A stretch of 64,000 bases of DNA from contig OY482851.1 of the NCBI GenBank assembly GCA_960531495.1, positions 8,254,214 to 8,318,213 on the forward strand, given 5' to 3'. Position 1 is the stretch's first letter. Each line of letters starts with the position of its first letter. Source of the stretch: Zeus faber (lineage: Eukaryota; Chordata; Actinopteri; Zeiformes; Zeidae). Made by a program: the position numbers and the translations under genes. The notes beneath the pieces are model-generated. The model was not told the DNA's origin and ran no database searches. It saw only the letters and a list, made by a program, of their open reading frames with translations. Positions 63,236 through 64,000 of the stretch are shown in pieces.

Positions 63236-64000
63236 CTCTGGATGGGGGAAGGAGTCTTCACGGCGTCAGGCCTCAGCCATGCCGATCCCCAAAAGAAATG
63301 TAAATGCGGATGTATCTACGGAAAGCTTGGGAGGACCAGCGACCTAGGACCAGGAAGGTGTGGTTTGACGGACCAGGGTGGCAAGGCGATGAAGCGACGT
63401 CGATGCAAAAAGAGAGGCTGGAGTAAAGTTCGGTAGAGATGGCAGGTAGGAGTCGAGAGGGAACAAGAATATGGAGGTGGTGTAACTGGCCTTTACTGGT
63501 TTTGCTGTGTTTAAGGGTGAAAATTAGGAAGTCATGATGATGGGCAGCGACGACAAGGGTCGTAAGAGGAGGGGGATAAGGTGGCTCAGAGCATCGGAGG
63601 AAACCGAAGGAAGCAGAGAGAAACCGGATTCCAAGGTCTTGTCTACGTGGGGTGAGAGGGAGCCCGAACGGAGGGGATGGAGGAGGCCGGCAGTGAGTGT
63701 AGAGCAGAGAGCGCTTGGAAGACAGTGGAGGTTCGAGTCGTTGGCACCCTTAGGAGCATGGGATGCCGACATGGTCAAATGCGGAACATGGAGTGCTTGT
63801 TAAGAAGTTAATGCTGCAGGGCAGTGTTTGAATGGTGGGAGTGCGAATAGCGAGGGGAGAAACGGCATGTGAAATGAAGCTGAAGATCGTGTTGGGATCA
63901 AGAGGATCCTTCTGTCTTCTCCAAGGCGCCTGGTACTCCAAGCTCATTAAGACTCAGAAGGTTGTGGTGATGCCCTGACCAGGAGGAGATGATGATGGTG
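63236..64000. other. Intergenic, nothing recognised
   Basis: Purine-rich DNA without an assignable gene; short open frames on both strands have no recognisable family. Could belong to the same unknown repeat as the two blocks to its left. Confidence 0.4.

Overview
The window is vertebrate nuclear DNA, most likely from a teleost fish. It has small exons with GT-AG introns, long CA/GT, AT and GATA microsatellites, several minisatellites, and fish-type mobile DNA (hAT and Tigger elements, L2/Rex-like and L1/Tx1-like LINE relics). No prokaryotic or viral gene organisation is present.

One protein-coding gene dominates: smarca2 (BRM), an ATPase of the SWI/SNF (BAF) chromatin-remodelling complex. 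It lies on the minus strand. I reconstructed 18 coding exons (exons 2-19) and one probable non-coding first exon. They start at a CpG-rich promoter near 47.4-48.1 kb and run leftwards to 1795, where the gene leaves the window. The exons join in one open frame of 2,880 nt (960 codons): proline/glycine-rich N terminus, QLQ domain, interrupted polyglutamine, HSA region, BRK domain, acidic linker, then helicase motifs from the Walker A GLGKT (K792) through DEGH (888-891) to MTGER (956-960). The C-terminal ATPase lobe, SnAc region and bromodomain must lie beyond base 1. The Q-rich segment and the [13 protein letters not shown] and [13 protein letters not shown] stretches fit BRM better than BRG1 (SMARCA4).

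Layout: 1-2 kb, last visible exon with an inverted-repeat element just after its donor. 2-19 kb, helicase and linker exons separated by introns with microsatellites, small hAT-like elements and two minisatellites. 19.7-25.2 kb, a large intron carrying a Tigger/pogo element (20201-23223, TA flanks) into which an L2-like LINE has inserted. 25-37 kb, HSA, Q/L and proline-rich exons; one intron carries a hAT relic with an exact 8-bp target duplication (29497-31012). 39-42.6 kb, the N-terminal exons, with a 104-nt GC-AG intron. 42.6-47.4 kb, intron 1 with a 1.85-kb minisatellite that is open in all six frames. 48-64 kb, no recognisable gene: upstream intergenic DNA with LINE relics, tandem repeats and duplicated non-coding segments. 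In vertebrates dmrt2 usually lies upstream of smarca2 and vldlr downstream, so this stretch may be part of the dmrt2-smarca2 interval; neither neighbour is visible.

I found no new gene system. The most notable observations are structural: the intron 1 minisatellite with a G-rich transcribed strand, repeats placed within about 20 nt of several smarca2 5' splice sites, a fold-back inverted duplication inside an L1 relic, a LINE nested in a Tigger element, and pairs of duplicated non-coding blocks. All exon calls come from reading the sequence and recalling the family; nothing was tested by search or RNA data.
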